DNA of 64,000 nucleotides from Sorangium cellulosum So ce56 (GCF_000067165.1 NC_010162.1:5835001-5899000), one strand, 5' to 3'. Numbered from the stretch's first letter, positions 46,616-57,095 are shown. Numbers and translations: made by a program. The notes: generated by a model from the letters alone, not told the origin.

Positions 46616-46689
46616 GCTCTTCCGGGGGGCGCCCAGGACGCCAAAAACAGCAGTTTCCGCCCCCCCTCTGCACCAAGCAGAGCGGCAGC

Positions 46690-48278
46690 AGAGCGGCGGT
46701 CACCCGCACAGGAGACGGGCCCAGATCGGCGTTTTCGGCGCGCAAGCGCACTCCAGTCTCAGGATTGATCATATTTTCCCCACCTCCCTCGCGGCGCTCC
46801 AGCCCTGGACGAGGGTGAGCAGCTGCTCGTAGCCACGGCCCAAGGTCTGCCAGCCGGGCTCGCCGTTTCGCCGGAGGTGTCCGCCGAGCCCGGCGATCGC
46901 CAGGAAGGCATCGCGGGCCGTGGCGTTCTCGGGCAGGGGCTTGCGCGCGAAGACCCGCAGCACCTCGAGCTGGGTGGGCGTGAGCACGGCGGTCGCGGGC
47001 TGCTCCGGAGCGCGCCGAGCCTCGCTGCGCAGCAGCAATAGCTGCCAGGCGATGGGCGCGAAGAGCGCCAGCACGTTGCGCAGGCCGTGCAGGTCCTCGA
47101 TCTGGCGCTTCTCGTAGGCGCATCCGGTCTTCAGGGCCTTGAAGAACTCCTCCACCATCCAGCGCGCCCGGTACCAGTCGACCAGCTGCGTCAGCTGCTC
47201 GACGGACTCGACCGGCTCGCTCGTGAGCAGCACCCACTCGACCGGCGCTTCGCCCGGCGGCGGCTCGATCTCCCAGACGCGTACGACCCGCAACGAGAGC
47301 GTCGCAGGCAGCTCGCGCGGCTGGGATCTCGGTCGCCGCAGGGTCACGCGCGTGCTTCCAAGGGCGAGCTTGGCCAAGCGTCCTGCGCGCGGAGGATGCA
47401 GCCGTTTCTGTTGAGGGCTGCGATTGCCCGCCGGCCGCGGCGAAAGCTCTACCTCGCGCACGGCCACCGCTTGAACATGCGCGAGCGCCTGCTCGAGCTT
47501 GGCCTCCGCTCCGAGGGCGTCAGCCTCGACGAGGCGATTGTGCGCGAGCCGAATCACGAACCGATGCCCTGCGCTCAAAAGCTGCGCGAACAGGCCGTAG
47601 TCGTCGCCTTCGCGGTCCATGACGTGCACCACATCGTGCGGCGCAGCGCCCAAGACCGCGACTCGCTCCACCTGCTCTCCCCAGCGGTCGTGCTCGTTGT
47701 CCGTCGTGCCGTCGTCGCGCACGTGCGTGCTCAGATCGAGCACGCCGAGCGGGCGGCGCGTTCCATCGCCGCTGACCGCCAGCGTGAAGTGGGCGAAGAA
47801 CGTCTGCCCCGAGGAGCGCAGCCGTCCGAGCCCCTGCCGCTGGCCGTCCGAGCGGAAGGAAAGGGTCGTGGTGTCATGGATGGCGAGCACGACCGGCTCG
47901 GCCTCCATGCGCGCGAGGGTGGCGCGCACATGCGGAGCCAGAATCGCCGCGGGCGTGACGGCGTCGTTGCCGAAGAAACGGTACGCCGCCTCCAGCTCGC
48001 TGTCGGACAAGAGCGAGGGGAAGCTCTTGTCCGGCGCCTGCGCCAGCTTCTGCACCAGCTTGGTCTGGCGCTTCGAAAGCCGCGCATCGCCGAAGTGCGC
48101 GTCGCTCATCTCCTCGGCGAGTGCCGCTGCGTGCTCTGCTGCAGGTGAACCCATCCGCAGCTTTGATCACGTCGCCCAGCACACATCAAGCGAGATGTGT
48201 AGGATCTTGAGACTCCAGTGCGCTGAGCACCGAAAACGTCGAAATGGGCCCGTATCCGAAGCGGGTGACCGCCGCTCT
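46690..48278. mobile_element. IS4-family insertion sequence with about 75-bp imperfect terminal inverted repeats
   Basis: The left end (46690-46765) and right end (48203-48278, inverted) match from AGAGCGGCGGTCACCCGC through CGTTTTCGG to GCGCACT and GTCTCA. Length is about 1.59 kb with one transposase gene. I find no clear target duplication next to the ends. The right end touches the stop codon of the neighbouring gene. Confidence 0.88.
46769..48154 (-). CDS. IS4-family transposase
   Basis: 461 residues, full length for the Tn5/IS4-like group. The N-terminal DNA-binding part has MSDAHFGDARLSKRQTKLVQ and AAYRFFGNDAVTPAAIL. Catalytic residues: Asp in VLAIHDTTTLSF, Asp in HVMDREGDDYGLF, and Glu in the signature YRARWMVEEFFKALKTG (Y-R-E-K order). 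It cuts and joins the IS ends at the terminal repeats that flank it. The frame is unbroken and ends normally, so the element may still be active. Confidence 0.95.
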   Translation of the reverse strand: MGSPAAEHAAALAEEMSDAHFGDARLSKRQTKLVQKLAQAPDKSFPSLLSDSELEAAYRFFGNDAVTPAAILAPHVRATLARMEAEPVVLAIHDTTTLSFRSDGQRQGLGRLRSSGQTFFAHFTLAVSGDGTRRPLGVLDLSTHVRDDGTTDNEHDRWGEQVERVAVLGAAPHDVVHVMDREGDDYGLFAQLLSAGHRFVIRLAHNRLVEADALGAEAKLEQALAHVQAVAVREVELSPRPAGNRSPQQKRLHPPRAGRLAKLALGSTRVTLRRPRSQPRELPATLSLRVVRVWEIEPPPGEAPVEWVLLTSEPVESVEQLTQLVDWYRARWMVEEFFKALKTGCAYEKRQIEDLHGLRNVLALFAPIAWQLLLLRSEARRAPEQPATAVLTPTQLEVLRVFARKPLPENATARDAFLAIAGLGGHLRRNGEPGWQTLGRGYEQLLTLVQGWSAAREVGKI

Positions 48279-48936
48279 AAAGGGTCATTGGCAGCGGTGC
48301 GCCTTCGCGGCCGACGTAGGCCACGGTCACGAGCTCGCCTTCCCGTGGGTCGTTGACAGGCAGGGTGAAGAATCCCCCTTTCCAGAGCGTCTCCTGCGGG
48401 CTCATGAAGGCGCTCCGGACGAACTGCTCGTATTGCTCGAAGTCCTGGTGCACCGTCTCGACACGGCACATCGAGCTCCGGCACTCGATCGAGCGGAGCG
48501 ACGAGGTGTCCGGGAGCGCCGCGCTCAGCTTTTCCCGGGCCGCCTCGCGCGCCTCGACGCTCCACCGAGCGTCGGTCCCCTGCTGCGTGAACGTGTCCTC
48601 CAGGCGCTCGCGCACCGCGGCCAGCGCGGCCGCGCGCTGCTCGACCGTCGGGGCGCTCTCGCTCGCGTCGCCCGGGGGCTCCGGCGCGGGCGACGCGGGC
48701 GCTGCCGCCGGCGGAGCCGCGGGGGCCGGCGCGGCGGCCTCGATCCTCCGCTCGGGCCGGGGCGCGGCGCCGGCGAGGGCCGCGCCGCTCTTCGTCGCCT
48801 CGATGGCGCGCGAGAGCGCGCCCATGTCCTCGCGCATGCGCGCCATCTCCGCCTCGTCCCGCCGCCTGTCGACGGCGAGCGTCGCGACGGCGCCGGCCGC
48901 CGCGAGCACGATCAGAACCTGCCAGATCCTCTTCAT
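48277..48936 (-). CDS. Membrane-anchored protein of unknown function, 3' end at IS junction
   Basis: 219 residues. An N-terminal signal anchor (MKRIWQVLIVLAAAGAVATL) is followed by a charged helix (RRRDEAEMARMREDMGALSR), a Pro/Ala linker (about 70-95) and a C-terminal domain with a close Cys pair (IECRSSMCRVE) and FVRSAFMSPQE. No family known to me is certain; the Cys pair suits a periplasmic fold. The stop TAG is formed where the gene meets the IS end (T plus AG of AGAGCGG), so the original C-terminus may be lost. Start: ATG 48936 with a GGAG-type site in TCGACGGAGGGAGTC. Confidence 0.7.
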   Translation of the reverse strand: MKRIWQVLIVLAAAGAVATLAVDRRRDEAEMARMREDMGALSRAIEATKSGAALAGAAPRPERRIEAAAPAPAAPPAAAPASPAPEPPGDASESAPTVEQRAAALAAVRERLEDTFTQQGTDARWSVEAREAAREKLSAALPDTSSLRSIECRSSMCRVETVHQDFEQYEQFVRSAFMSPQETLWKGGFFTLPVNDPREGELVTVAYVGREGAPLPMTL

Positions 48937-49014
48937 GACTCCCTCCGTCGAGCGGCGAGCCGGGCCGGAGCCGTGAGAGCGCGCGCCGCGCTCCCACGGC
49001 GGCCACGGCCCCTC

Positions 49015-49497
49015 TCAGTAAACGAGCTGGACCACCTGCGCGCCCGGACCGACCGCGCAGGCGGCAAACGGCGAGGTGTCGGGATAATAAAAGGTGTCCG
49101 GCAGCTTGATGTTCTCGAACCACCCCGTCGTCGTGAGATCGACGCCGCCTCCGGACCAGCCGCCCCCCGTGGCCTTGTCGAAGACGAACGTGGCGCAGTT
49201 CATCGTGGTGGTCCAAGTCGGCTTCTTCGCGGTCACGGTGACCCTCGCCCAGTTGTTGAAGGGGCCGGGATCCATCACGAGGGGGAGGATGACGACCGAG
49301 TCGCCGCAGCGGCGCCCGCCGACGAAGCCGTCGTTGATGAGGCTCCCGTAGCTCTCGTTGAAGCAGCTGGCCTCGGCGGCGTCCCTGGCGCGGCCGATGA
49401 ATGCGGCGGTGTTCCTGGCCGAGGCGTCCGGCGCCACGCCGACCGTGGCGAGGGCGGAGGCGACGGCGAGCATCGAGAGCTTGACGATGGGCTTCAT
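49015..49497 (-). CDS. Small secreted protein, unknown family
   Basis: 160 residues. A signal peptide (MKPIVKLSMLAVASALATVG, cleavage near ASA-R) leads to a mature protein of about 135 residues with four Cys (ASCFNESYG, GRRCGDS, MNCATF, FAACAV), likely two disulfides, and a Trp-containing beta-rich middle (FNNWARVTVTAKKPTWTTT). No family recognised. Start: ATG 49497 with GGAG at a 6-nt gap; ATG 49509 is the alternative. It ends at QLVY. It lies downstream of, and opposite to, the sigma-54 activator gene. Confidence 0.8.
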   Translation of the reverse strand: MKPIVKLSMLAVASALATVGVAPDASARNTAAFIGRARDAAEASCFNESYGSLINDGFVGGRRCGDSVVILPLVMDPGPFNNWARVTVTAKKPTWTTTMNCATFVFDKATGGGWSGGGVDLTTTGWFENIKLPDTFYYPDTSPFAACAVGPGAQVVQLVY

Positions 49498-49789
49498 GGG
49501 ATTCTCCATTCGGGCGCTTGTTGGTAGACGCGCTGCCGGCGATGCGCCCCATCGCCGCGCGTTCGAGGTGTCGTCGTCCATGGACCGTTGACCGTGGACC
49601 GTTATCCGCGGACCGCGGGCCGCTGACGTTTCACCGGTGAGCATCGAGCGTGCCAGCCGCGTCCCGCGCAAATCGCCCGGTCGCGGAGCGCCCTTGTCGC
49701 GCGCCCGTCGCACTCCGCTGCGCCGGCGTGGCCTGGGCGGCGACAGCGCCGCCGCGCGGGGCGCGACGCCGCCGTGGTATCGTGACGCC

Positions 49790-51160
<1,371 letters not shown>

Positions 51161-51253
51161 CGCCGCGGCGTCAGAAACTTGGACAGGGTTGGCGGGGTCC
51201 GGATAGGAGAGACACATGCTCGATCGCACGCCGCGGGCAAACCGCTCGTACCG

Positions 51254-52486
51254 ATGGCGGGTACGCTCCTGAAGACTCCGTCCCTCACCGTCCGCTCCCC
51301 CGCTCCGGTCGCCGACGCGACGGCGGTGATCGAGATCGCGGCGCGCACCTTTGGCACTTACGCGAGCTTCCGCGCCGAATGCGCCGCCTGGTACGTGAAC
51401 CACAGCCACTACGACTGGGACGCCTCGGTCATCGGATTCCTCGGTGACGCGATGGTCACCCACTGGGGCGTGTGGGGTTACCGGATGCGGATCGGTCGGG
51501 CGGAGGTGCGCTGCGGCGGCATCGGCGCGGTGGCCACCGAGGCGGCCCACCGCGGGAAAGGGCTCATGGCCCGCACGGCTCCGCACAGCCTCGACCGCAT
51601 GCGCGCCCGCGGCTATCACCTCTCGATCCTGTTCGGGATCGACGACTTCTACCACCGGTTCGGCTATGTGCCGGCGTGGCCCGAGTCGCGGTGGCGCGTG
51701 AAGCTCGCCGACCTCCCGGCCACGCTGCCTCGGCTGCGCGGCCTGCGCCGGATCCCGGCGGCGCCCACGCAGGCGCTGGTGCGGCTGCACAACCGGTGGA
51801 ACGCCGGCCTCACCGGCACGGCGGTGCGGCCGACCTATTTGCGCTCGTGGAGCGGCATGCGCAAGGACGTCGAGGCCTGGTGCTGGGGCGCGGATCGAGA
51901 GCGCCCCGAAGGGCATGTCGTCGTCCAGGCGAGCAAGAGCCGGCTCGTGTGCGCCGAGGCGACCGGCGCGCCGGACGCGGCGCTCTCGGCGCTCGGGGCC
52001 CTCTGCCGGCGGAAGGCGCTCCCCGAGCTCCGCTTCGACACGCTCCCCTACCGCTCGGCGCTCGCCGCGCGGCTCCGGACGCTGAACAGCCGCCACGAGC
52101 AGCGGTATGCTGAAAGCGGCGCCGCGATGGTCCGGGCCGTCGACCTCCCGGGATGCCTCGCGGCGATGACGCCGGAGCTCTCGGCCCGGCTCGCCGCGTC
52201 CGAGCTCGCGGGCTACCGCGGCGCGCTCACCCTCGAGAGCCCCGAGGAGACGGCGACGCTCCGCCTCGACCGCGGCAGCGTCGAGGTCGCCCGCGGGCGG
52301 AGCGCCGCGGCGGCGCGCAGCGCGGTCCGCGGCGGCTGGGCAGTGGCGCGGCTCCTCCTCGGCTCGGACGCGCCGCTGGAGGTGTGCGACGCGGGGAAGC
52401 TCCGGCTTTCAGGAGACGCCGCCAGGCTCGTCCCGGTGCTCTTCCCGGCGCAGCACCCGCAGCTCACGCTGGCGGATAGGTTCTGA
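51254..52486 (+). CDS. Eis-like GNAT acetyltransferase with SCP2-type C-terminal domain
   Basis: 410 residues. The N-terminal half is a GNAT fold (CGGIGAVATEAAHRGKGLMA for acetyl-CoA binding; ILFGIDDFYHRFGYVPAW), then a second GNAT-like half, and a sterol-carrier-like C-terminal domain (about 300-410; ETATLRLDRGSVEVARG). This layout is that of Eis-type N-acetyltransferases, which modify amines such as aminoglycosides or protein lysines; substrate unknown here. Start: ATG 51254 (MAGTLLKTPS); an upstream reading adds 25 doubtful residues. The convergent LysR gene is 99 nt away. Confidence 0.85.
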   Translation: MAGTLLKTPSLTVRSPAPVADATAVIEIAARTFGTYASFRAECAAWYVNHSHYDWDASVIGFLGDAMVTHWGVWGYRMRIGRAEVRCGGIGAVATEAAHRGKGLMARTAPHSLDRMRARGYHLSILFGIDDFYHRFGYVPAWPESRWRVKLADLPATLPRLRGLRRIPAAPTQALVRLHNRWNAGLTGTAVRPTYLRSWSGMRKDVEAWCWGADRERPEGHVVVQASKSRLVCAEATGAPDAALSALGALCRRKALPELRFDTLPYRSALAARLRTLNSRHEQRYAESGAAMVRAVDLPGCLAAMTPELSARLAASELAGYRGALTLESPEETATLRLDRGSVEVARGRSAAAARSAVRGGWAVARLLLGSDAPLEVCDAGKLRLSGDAARLVPVLFPAQHPQLTLADRF

Positions 52487-52557
52487 GGCCGCCGGCTCGT
52501 TCATCTTCACCCCACCTGATAACAGGCCGGTGTACCGATATCGCATGTCGCAGCAGA

Positions 52558-52571
52558 GGGGGGTACCCCCC
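52558..52571. terminator. GGGGGG/CCCCCC palindrome between convergent genes
   Basis: GGGGGGTACCCCCC lies between the acetyltransferase and LysR stops. A perfect arm pair with nearly no loop could help stop transcription from both sides, but there is no U-run. Confidence 0.3.
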
Positions 52572-52585
52572 GCGCCCGGGCAGGG

Positions 52586-53482
52586 TCACGACGGCGCGGC
52601 GTCGACCTCGATGGGTCGGCTGGCGAGGAGGTCGTCGAGCAAGGCGCGCAGCGCCACCGACTGGCTGGCGGCGCGGGTATACAGCGCGGTCGCTTGAATC
52701 ACCGGCAGCTCGACGTCGGGCAGCAGGCGCACCAGCGTTCCTCGTTCCAGGTCACGCAACACGAGGAACTCGGGCACGAAAGCGATGCCCAGCCCGGCCC
52801 TCGCGGCGTCCCGCGTGACGATCATGTTGCCGGTGCTCATGCGCCAGGGGACGCGCACGGTCTCCCCGCCGACCCTCCACTGGACGATATCGGGCCGCGT
52901 GACGACGGCGTCATGCTGGGCGAGCTCGGCGGGCCGTTGGGGCATACCGTGCTGCTCCAGCCAGGTCGGCGAGGCGACGATGACCATGGTGACGTCGGCC
53001 AGCTTGTGGCTGATCAGCTCGCTGTCCTCGATCGCCCCCATCCGGATGGCCAGGTCGTAGCCGCCGTTGACCAGGTTGACGCGCCCATCATGGAGATGCA
53101 GGTCGATGCGAACCGCCGGATAACGCCCCATGAACGAGAGCAGGCGTGGCGCGATCGCCGCCTGGCCGTAGGCGACGGGCGCGGTGATGCGCAGCAGCCC
53201 CGAGGGCGCCGCGTGGAGGATCTTGACGTCGGCGGTCGCCTGCTGCGCCTCTCGGACGATGGGCTGGACCTTGTCGAAGAAGCGCCTGCCCGTATCCGTC
53301 AGGCTGAGCGCGCGCGTGGAGCGGATCAGCAGCGGCGCGCCGAGCCGCTTCTCCAGCAGCGCGAGGTTGCGGCTGAGGGTCGCCTTGGGCAGCCCGAGCG
53401 CCCGGCCGGCCGCGCTGAGCGAGCCTTCCTCGACGATGCGCACGAACATCGACAGACCGGACAGATCATCGGGCTCCCTCAA
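52586..53482 (-). CDS. LysR-family transcriptional regulator
   Basis: 298 residues. The winged helix-turn-helix (FVRIVEEGSLSAAGRALGLPKATLSRNLALLEKRLG) is followed by a substrate-binding domain with LLRITAPVAYGQAAIAPRLL and GGYDLAIRMG, close to the AaeR/DsdC-like branch. It is divergent from the flavin dehydrogenase-like gene, so it probably controls that gene and itself, with a small aromatic or acid ligand. Start: TTG 53482, preceded by GAGGAG at 7 nt; this keeps DDLSGLS in front of the helix. ATG 53539 would add 19 residues coded by a dispersed repeat. The ribosome site and start lie inside that repeat. Confidence 0.88.
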   Translation of the reverse strand: MREPDDLSGLSMFVRIVEEGSLSAAGRALGLPKATLSRNLALLEKRLGAPLLIRSTRALSLTDTGRRFFDKVQPIVREAQQATADVKILHAAPSGLLRITAPVAYGQAAIAPRLLSFMGRYPAVRIDLHLHDGRVNLVNGGYDLAIRMGAIEDSELISHKLADVTMVIVASPTWLEQHGMPQRPAELAQHDAVVTRPDIVQWRVGGETVRVPWRMSTGNMIVTRDAARAGLGIAFVPEFLVLRDLERGTLVRLLPDVELPVIQATALYTRAASQSVALRALLDDLLASRPIEVDAAPS

Positions 53483-53564
53483 CGTTCCACTCCTCGAACG
53501 CGGCCGTTCCAGGGCGCCATCTGGCGCCGTCGTGGGCATCCTCGCATACTCCGGACGTGATCCT
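53450..53564 (+). repeat. Dispersed repeat, copy 2, with LysR 5' end
   Basis: The 81-nt core 53484-53564 matches copies at 19992-20072 (inverted) and 57130-57210. Similarity to the 57-kb copy runs further, to 53450, into the LysR coding start. It contains the hairpin GGCGCCATCTGGCGCC. Confidence 0.8.
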
Positions 53565-53882
53565 AAGCGTGGCGGCGCCGGCGCGGCGTCCCGCCTCGCG
53601 GCGATCCGCGCCGATGTGCGGCGCCGCCGTCGGCGATGCCGGTTCCCCCGAGGCCCTACAGGGCGCAGCGCGTGCGCCGTCGGCTCCGCCCTGCCACGGC
53701 AGCCGCGCGTGCGGCCATCCCTGCAGCCGCTGGCCTGGCTGCAGGGGCGAGGTCGTCAGCGCTCTTCGTGTCTTCGCGTTCGCTTCGATGTCGGCCCGAT
53801 TCGTCGCGCCGACGCGCATGCCCCTGGCCGCGCCGATCGGGTCGCGCCAGCCGGCCAATCTTCGCCCCGCGAGGCATAACCT
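53565..53882. other. Divergent promoter region LysR / acyl-CoA dehydrogenase-like gene
   Basis: 318 nt without a gene. A GCTCTTCGTGTCTTCGCG word near 53760 resembles REP-like repeats of the CCAAG type seen at 20.1 kb. A LysR-type T-N11-A site could be here, but I cannot point to a firm one. Confidence 0.5.
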
Positions 53883-55136
53883 ATGAGTCTCGAACACTCC
53901 TCGATCAGAACCGTGGCCATGAAGGCCCCCGGTCGGATGAGCCCCGCCGCCGACGCGCCGTCGTTGGAGAGCCTGGTCTCCACTGCGCGCGAGCTCGTCC
54001 CTCGCCTCCGCGAGCGGGCCCAGCAGACGGAGATCGAGCGCCGCGTCTCGGAGGAGACGAACCAGCTCTTCCATCGTGCCGGCTTCTTCCGGCTGATGCA
54101 GCCGGCCCGCTACGGCGGCTATGAGTACGGCTTCACCGCGCTGCTCGACGTGATCAGCGAAATCGGGCGGGGCTGCACCTCGTCCGCCTGGGCGTGCTCG
54201 CTCGGGGCCATCCACCAGTGGCTGCTCGGGTTGTTCCCGGCGCAGGCGCAGGACGACGTGTGGAGGGCCAGTCCCCGGGCCATCCTGTGCGGCTCCTACT
54301 CGCCCATCACCTCAGCGCAGGCGGTGGATGGCGGGTACCTGATCCAGGGCAAGTGGCGCTTCGCTTCGAACATCGACAACTCACAATGGGCCATGCTGGG
54401 CGTCCAGCTCCCGAAGGAGAGCGACGCCGCCCCCAGCGCCGGCTTCTTGCTCGCGCCCCGCTCCGACTGGTCGATCGAGGATGACTGGTACGTCGCGGCG
54501 CAAGCTGGCACCGGGTCCAAGACAGTGGTCATCGACAAGCCGACCTTCGTCCCGGGTCATCGGAAGCTCACTTTCGCGGAGGCCGCGTCCGGTGCGCCTC
54601 CCGGGGCCGCGGTGAACCCCAACCCTATTTACAGCATCTCCTTCCTCTCGGCGATCCCCGTCTGCCTCGTGGCCCCGCTCCTGGGTACCGCCCAAGGCGC
54701 CATCGACGCCTTCATCGATCTCTGTGAGAACCGCGTCACGCGCGGCGGCATCGGAGGCGCGGGGGCGCTCCTAAGCCAGTTCGCTCACGTCCAGTCGCGT
54801 CTGGCCGACGCCGCCGCCGCCGTGGACGCGGCGAGGCTCGTCCTCGACCGCGACATCACCGAGGTGGAGCTGACCGCGGCCCAGGGGAGGTCCGTGAGCG
54901 TCGAGAAGCGCATCCGCAATCGGCGAGGCCACGCCTACGCGGCGAAGCTGTCGCACGCCGCCATCCAGTCGTTGTTCTCGTGCGTCGGTGGCAGCAGCTT
55001 GGCGCTCGGTCAACCCATCCAGCGCATGTGGCGAGACGGCAATGCGATCGCCCAGCACATCACCCTCAACTGGGACGCCGTGTCCACCATGGTAGGCCAG
55101 CACATGCTGGGCCTCGAGCCGAAGGGGGCCTACTGA
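53883..55136 (+). CDS. Acyl-CoA dehydrogenase-fold flavin monooxygenase-like protein
   Basis: 417 residues. The acyl-CoA dehydrogenase fold is clear: an N-terminal helix bundle (FHRAGFFRLMQPARYGGYEYGF), SSAWACSLGAIHQW, a middle beta domain (GGYLIQGKWRFASNIDNSQW) and a C-terminal helix bundle (CVGGSSLALGQPIQRMWRDG). The layout fits the group of two-component hydroxylases (HsaA/HpaB-like) and DszC-like enzymes, which use reduced flavin from a separate reductase to oxygenate aromatics. No reductase is next to it. Start: ATG 53883. It is divergent from LysR, its likely regulator. A decayed piece of this gene recurs at 57206-57258. Confidence 0.88.
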   Translation: MSLEHSSIRTVAMKAPGRMSPAADAPSLESLVSTARELVPRLRERAQQTEIERRVSEETNQLFHRAGFFRLMQPARYGGYEYGFTALLDVISEIGRGCTSSAWACSLGAIHQWLLGLFPAQAQDDVWRASPRAILCGSYSPITSAQAVDGGYLIQGKWRFASNIDNSQWAMLGVQLPKESDAAPSAGFLLAPRSDWSIEDDWYVAAQAGTGSKTVVIDKPTFVPGHRKLTFAEAASGAPPGAAVNPNPIYSISFLSAIPVCLVAPLLGTAQGAIDAFIDLCENRVTRGGIGGAGALLSQFAHVQSRLADAAAAVDAARLVLDRDITEVELTAAQGRSVSVEKRIRNRRGHAYAAKLSHAAIQSLFSCVGGSSLALGQPIQRMWRDGNAIAQHITLNWDAVSTMVGQHMLGLEPKGAY

Positions 55137-55161
55137 GCGAGGACCGAGAGAGAGCGCCGCA

Positions 55162-55641
55162 TCACCTCTTCGTGAGCCGCATGAACCTCTTCATCGGCTT
55201 TCCCTCGTTCTCCTCTGTCAGCGTCTCTGTACCGAGCGTGAACGAGGACCCCTCCACGCAGAACGCCCTATCGTTGAACCCCCACTCCTCGCCGTCCTCC
55301 TGGGTCACCAAGGTCGTGCCCAAGACTCCCCAGACGCCCGCCTCGGTCCTGGGGTCCTCGCGCACGAACAGATCGCACACGCAGTCCTCGCCTATCATCC
55401 CGCATCTCCCCGATTGAAAGAGCGACTCTTCCGCGAGCGGGGCAGCTCTCATCTCCTCGTCGAGCTCCGCGCATGTCTTCGAGACGCCATCCGCGTCGAC
55501 GCACGGCATCCCGATCACCATCTTCATCGGCCCTCTCGGCGTGTAGGTGAGGGCATAGGTAGCGTCCGCGTTGAATTCGGCATGTCCGCCGTACTCGACG
55601 TCATCGAACGAGATCGAGACGTCGCAGCGCGCGCTGTTCAC
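55162..55641 (-). CDS. Small Cys-containing protein, perhaps N-terminally truncated
   Basis: 159 residues from a GTG start 24 nt after the beta-CASP stop. It reads like the mature part of an exported protein: DVSISFDDVEYGGHAEFNAD, PCVDADGVSKTCAELDEEM, GRCGMIGEDCVCDLFV and a late DRAFCVEGSSFTLG, with about eight Cys. No signal peptide is coded in front, because the frame meets the stop of the upstream gene after nine codons. So either it is cytosolic, or its 5' part was lost when it was joined to its neighbour. Family unknown. Confidence 0.6.
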   Translation of the reverse strand: MNSARCDVSISFDDVEYGGHAEFNADATYALTYTPRGPMKMVIGMPCVDADGVSKTCAELDEEMRAAPLAEESLFQSGRCGMIGEDCVCDLFVREDPRTEAGVWGVLGTTLVTQEDGEEWGFNDRAFCVEGSSFTLGTETLTEENEGKPMKRFMRLTKR

Positions 55642-55665
55642 GGAGAATCCACCAGCCGCGACCGC

Positions 55666-57072
55666 TCAGGCGATCTCCAGGAGATCACCGGGCGCCGGGA
55701 TCACGACCTCGCCGTGCCCGCGCGCGCGGAGCATCCTCGCGAGGACCTCCTGCGCCCGCGGCTCGCCGTGGACGAGCGCGATCTTGCCGAGCGGGCCGCG
55801 CTCGCGGCAGCGGTCCGCGTAGCGGAGCAGGTCGCCCTGATCGGCGTGCGCGCTGAAGCCGTTCAGGACCACGACCTCGGCCCGACGGTCCCGCTCCACG
55901 CCGAAGATCCTCACCCGCGATCGTCCCTCCACGAGCCGCCGCCCGAGCGTGTGCTGCGCCTGATAGCCGACGATGAGGATCGTGTTCTTCGGGTCCTCGA
56001 TCCCGGCCTTCAGGTGGTGGAGGATCCTCCCCGCCTCGCACATGCCGCTCGCCGCGATGACGATCGAGGGCTCGGGCTCGGCGTCGATCGCCTTCGATCC
56101 CGCGACGTCCTCGACGTAGCGGAGATCCTCGAAATCGAAGGGCGATCCTGAGCCGCGGAGGAGCGCGCGCGTCTCGACGTCGAAGCACTCGGGGTGGAGC
56201 CGGAAGACGTCGGTGAGCTTCACCGTGAGCGGCGAGTCGACGTAGACCGGCAGCGGCGGGATGCGGCCGTGCCGGCGGAGCTTCTTGAGCGCGAAGATCA
56301 CCTCCTGCGCGCGCTCGAGCGCGAACGTGGGGATGTAGAGCTTGCCGCCCCGCTCGAAGGTCCGCCGGACGACGCGCGCGAGATCCTCGTCGAGCTCGTC
56401 GGTCCCCTCGTGCAGGCGATCGCCGTAGGTGCTCTCGCAGACGAGCACGTCCGCGCGCTCGGCGACCTCGGGATCGCGCAGGATCGGGCGCTCATAGCGG
56501 CCGAGATCGCCCGTGTAGGCGACGCGCCTGTGGGCATCGCCCTCCACGACGTCGAGCAGCGAGACGGCGCTGCCGAGCACGTGGCCCGCGTCGAGGAAGG
56601 TGAGCCGCACGCCCGGCGCGATCTCGATCGGGTGGTGGTAGGGCGCGGCGACCAGGCGGGAGATCGCCTCGACAGCGTCGTCGTCTTCGTAGAGCGGCTC
56701 GACGCGCGGCTCGTCGCTCCCCTGCTTCTCGGCGCGGCGGTTGAGGTAGCGCGCGTCGGAGACCTGGATCGCGGCGGCGTCGCGCAGCATCACGGCCGCG
56801 AGATCGCGCGTCGCCGGGGTCGCGTAGATCGGGCCTTCATAGCCGTTCTTCACGAGGATCGGCAGGGCGCCGGAGTGATCGATGTGCGCGTGGGAGAGGA
56901 CGACGGCGTCGATCTCGTGGATGGGGAGAGGGAGGCGGCGGTTGCGCTCGAACGACTCGGCGCGGCGGCCCTGGTAGAGGCCACAGTCGAGCAGGACGGT
57001 CGCGTCACGCGTCCTCAGGAGGTGCATGGATCCGGTGACGGTCTGGGCGGCGCCGATGAACTCGAGGTGCAC
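55666..57072 (-). CDS. Metallo-beta-lactamase/beta-CASP RNA-processing nuclease
   Basis: 468 residues. The metallo-beta-lactamase motifs are complete: VVLSHAHIDHSGALP, LDAGHVLGSAV and YTGDLGRYERPIL. The beta-CASP part has YIPTFALERAQEV, IVIAASGMCEAGRILHHL, and the C-terminal RMMBL-like NGFSAHADQGDLLRYADR. This family cuts RNA at, or trims from, 5' ends with two zinc ions (YSH1/CPSF-73 type), though some members are metabolic regulators. Start ATG 57072. Upstream (57073-57550) lies the remnant-rich gap. Confidence 0.92.
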   Translation of the reverse strand: MHLEFIGAAQTVTGSMHLLRTRDATVLLDCGLYQGRRAESFERNRRLPLPIHEIDAVVLSHAHIDHSGALPILVKNGYEGPIYATPATRDLAAVMLRDAAAIQVSDARYLNRRAEKQGSDEPRVEPLYEDDDAVEAISRLVAAPYHHPIEIAPGVRLTFLDAGHVLGSAVSLLDVVEGDAHRRVAYTGDLGRYERPILRDPEVAERADVLVCESTYGDRLHEGTDELDEDLARVVRRTFERGGKLYIPTFALERAQEVIFALKKLRRHGRIPPLPVYVDSPLTVKLTDVFRLHPECFDVETRALLRGSGSPFDFEDLRYVEDVAGSKAIDAEPEPSIVIAASGMCEAGRILHHLKAGIEDPKNTILIVGYQAQHTLGRRLVEGRSRVRIFGVERDRRAEVVVLNGFSAHADQGDLLRYADRCRERGPLGKIALVHGEPRAQEVLARMLRARGHGEVVIPAPGDLLEIA

Positions 57073-57095
57073 GGGCTCGATGATAGCAACCGCGC

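Noticed and set aside
46616..46690. Remainder of the IS-cut gene at the left side of the IS
   Set aside because: The left flank has no frame that continues the 48277-48936 protein and I see no target duplication, so the other half is not here or cannot be recognised.
49578..49622. Repeated GGACCGT words before the FHA activator gene
   Set aside because: Short and irregular; no symmetry to suggest an operator, probably simple-sequence drift.
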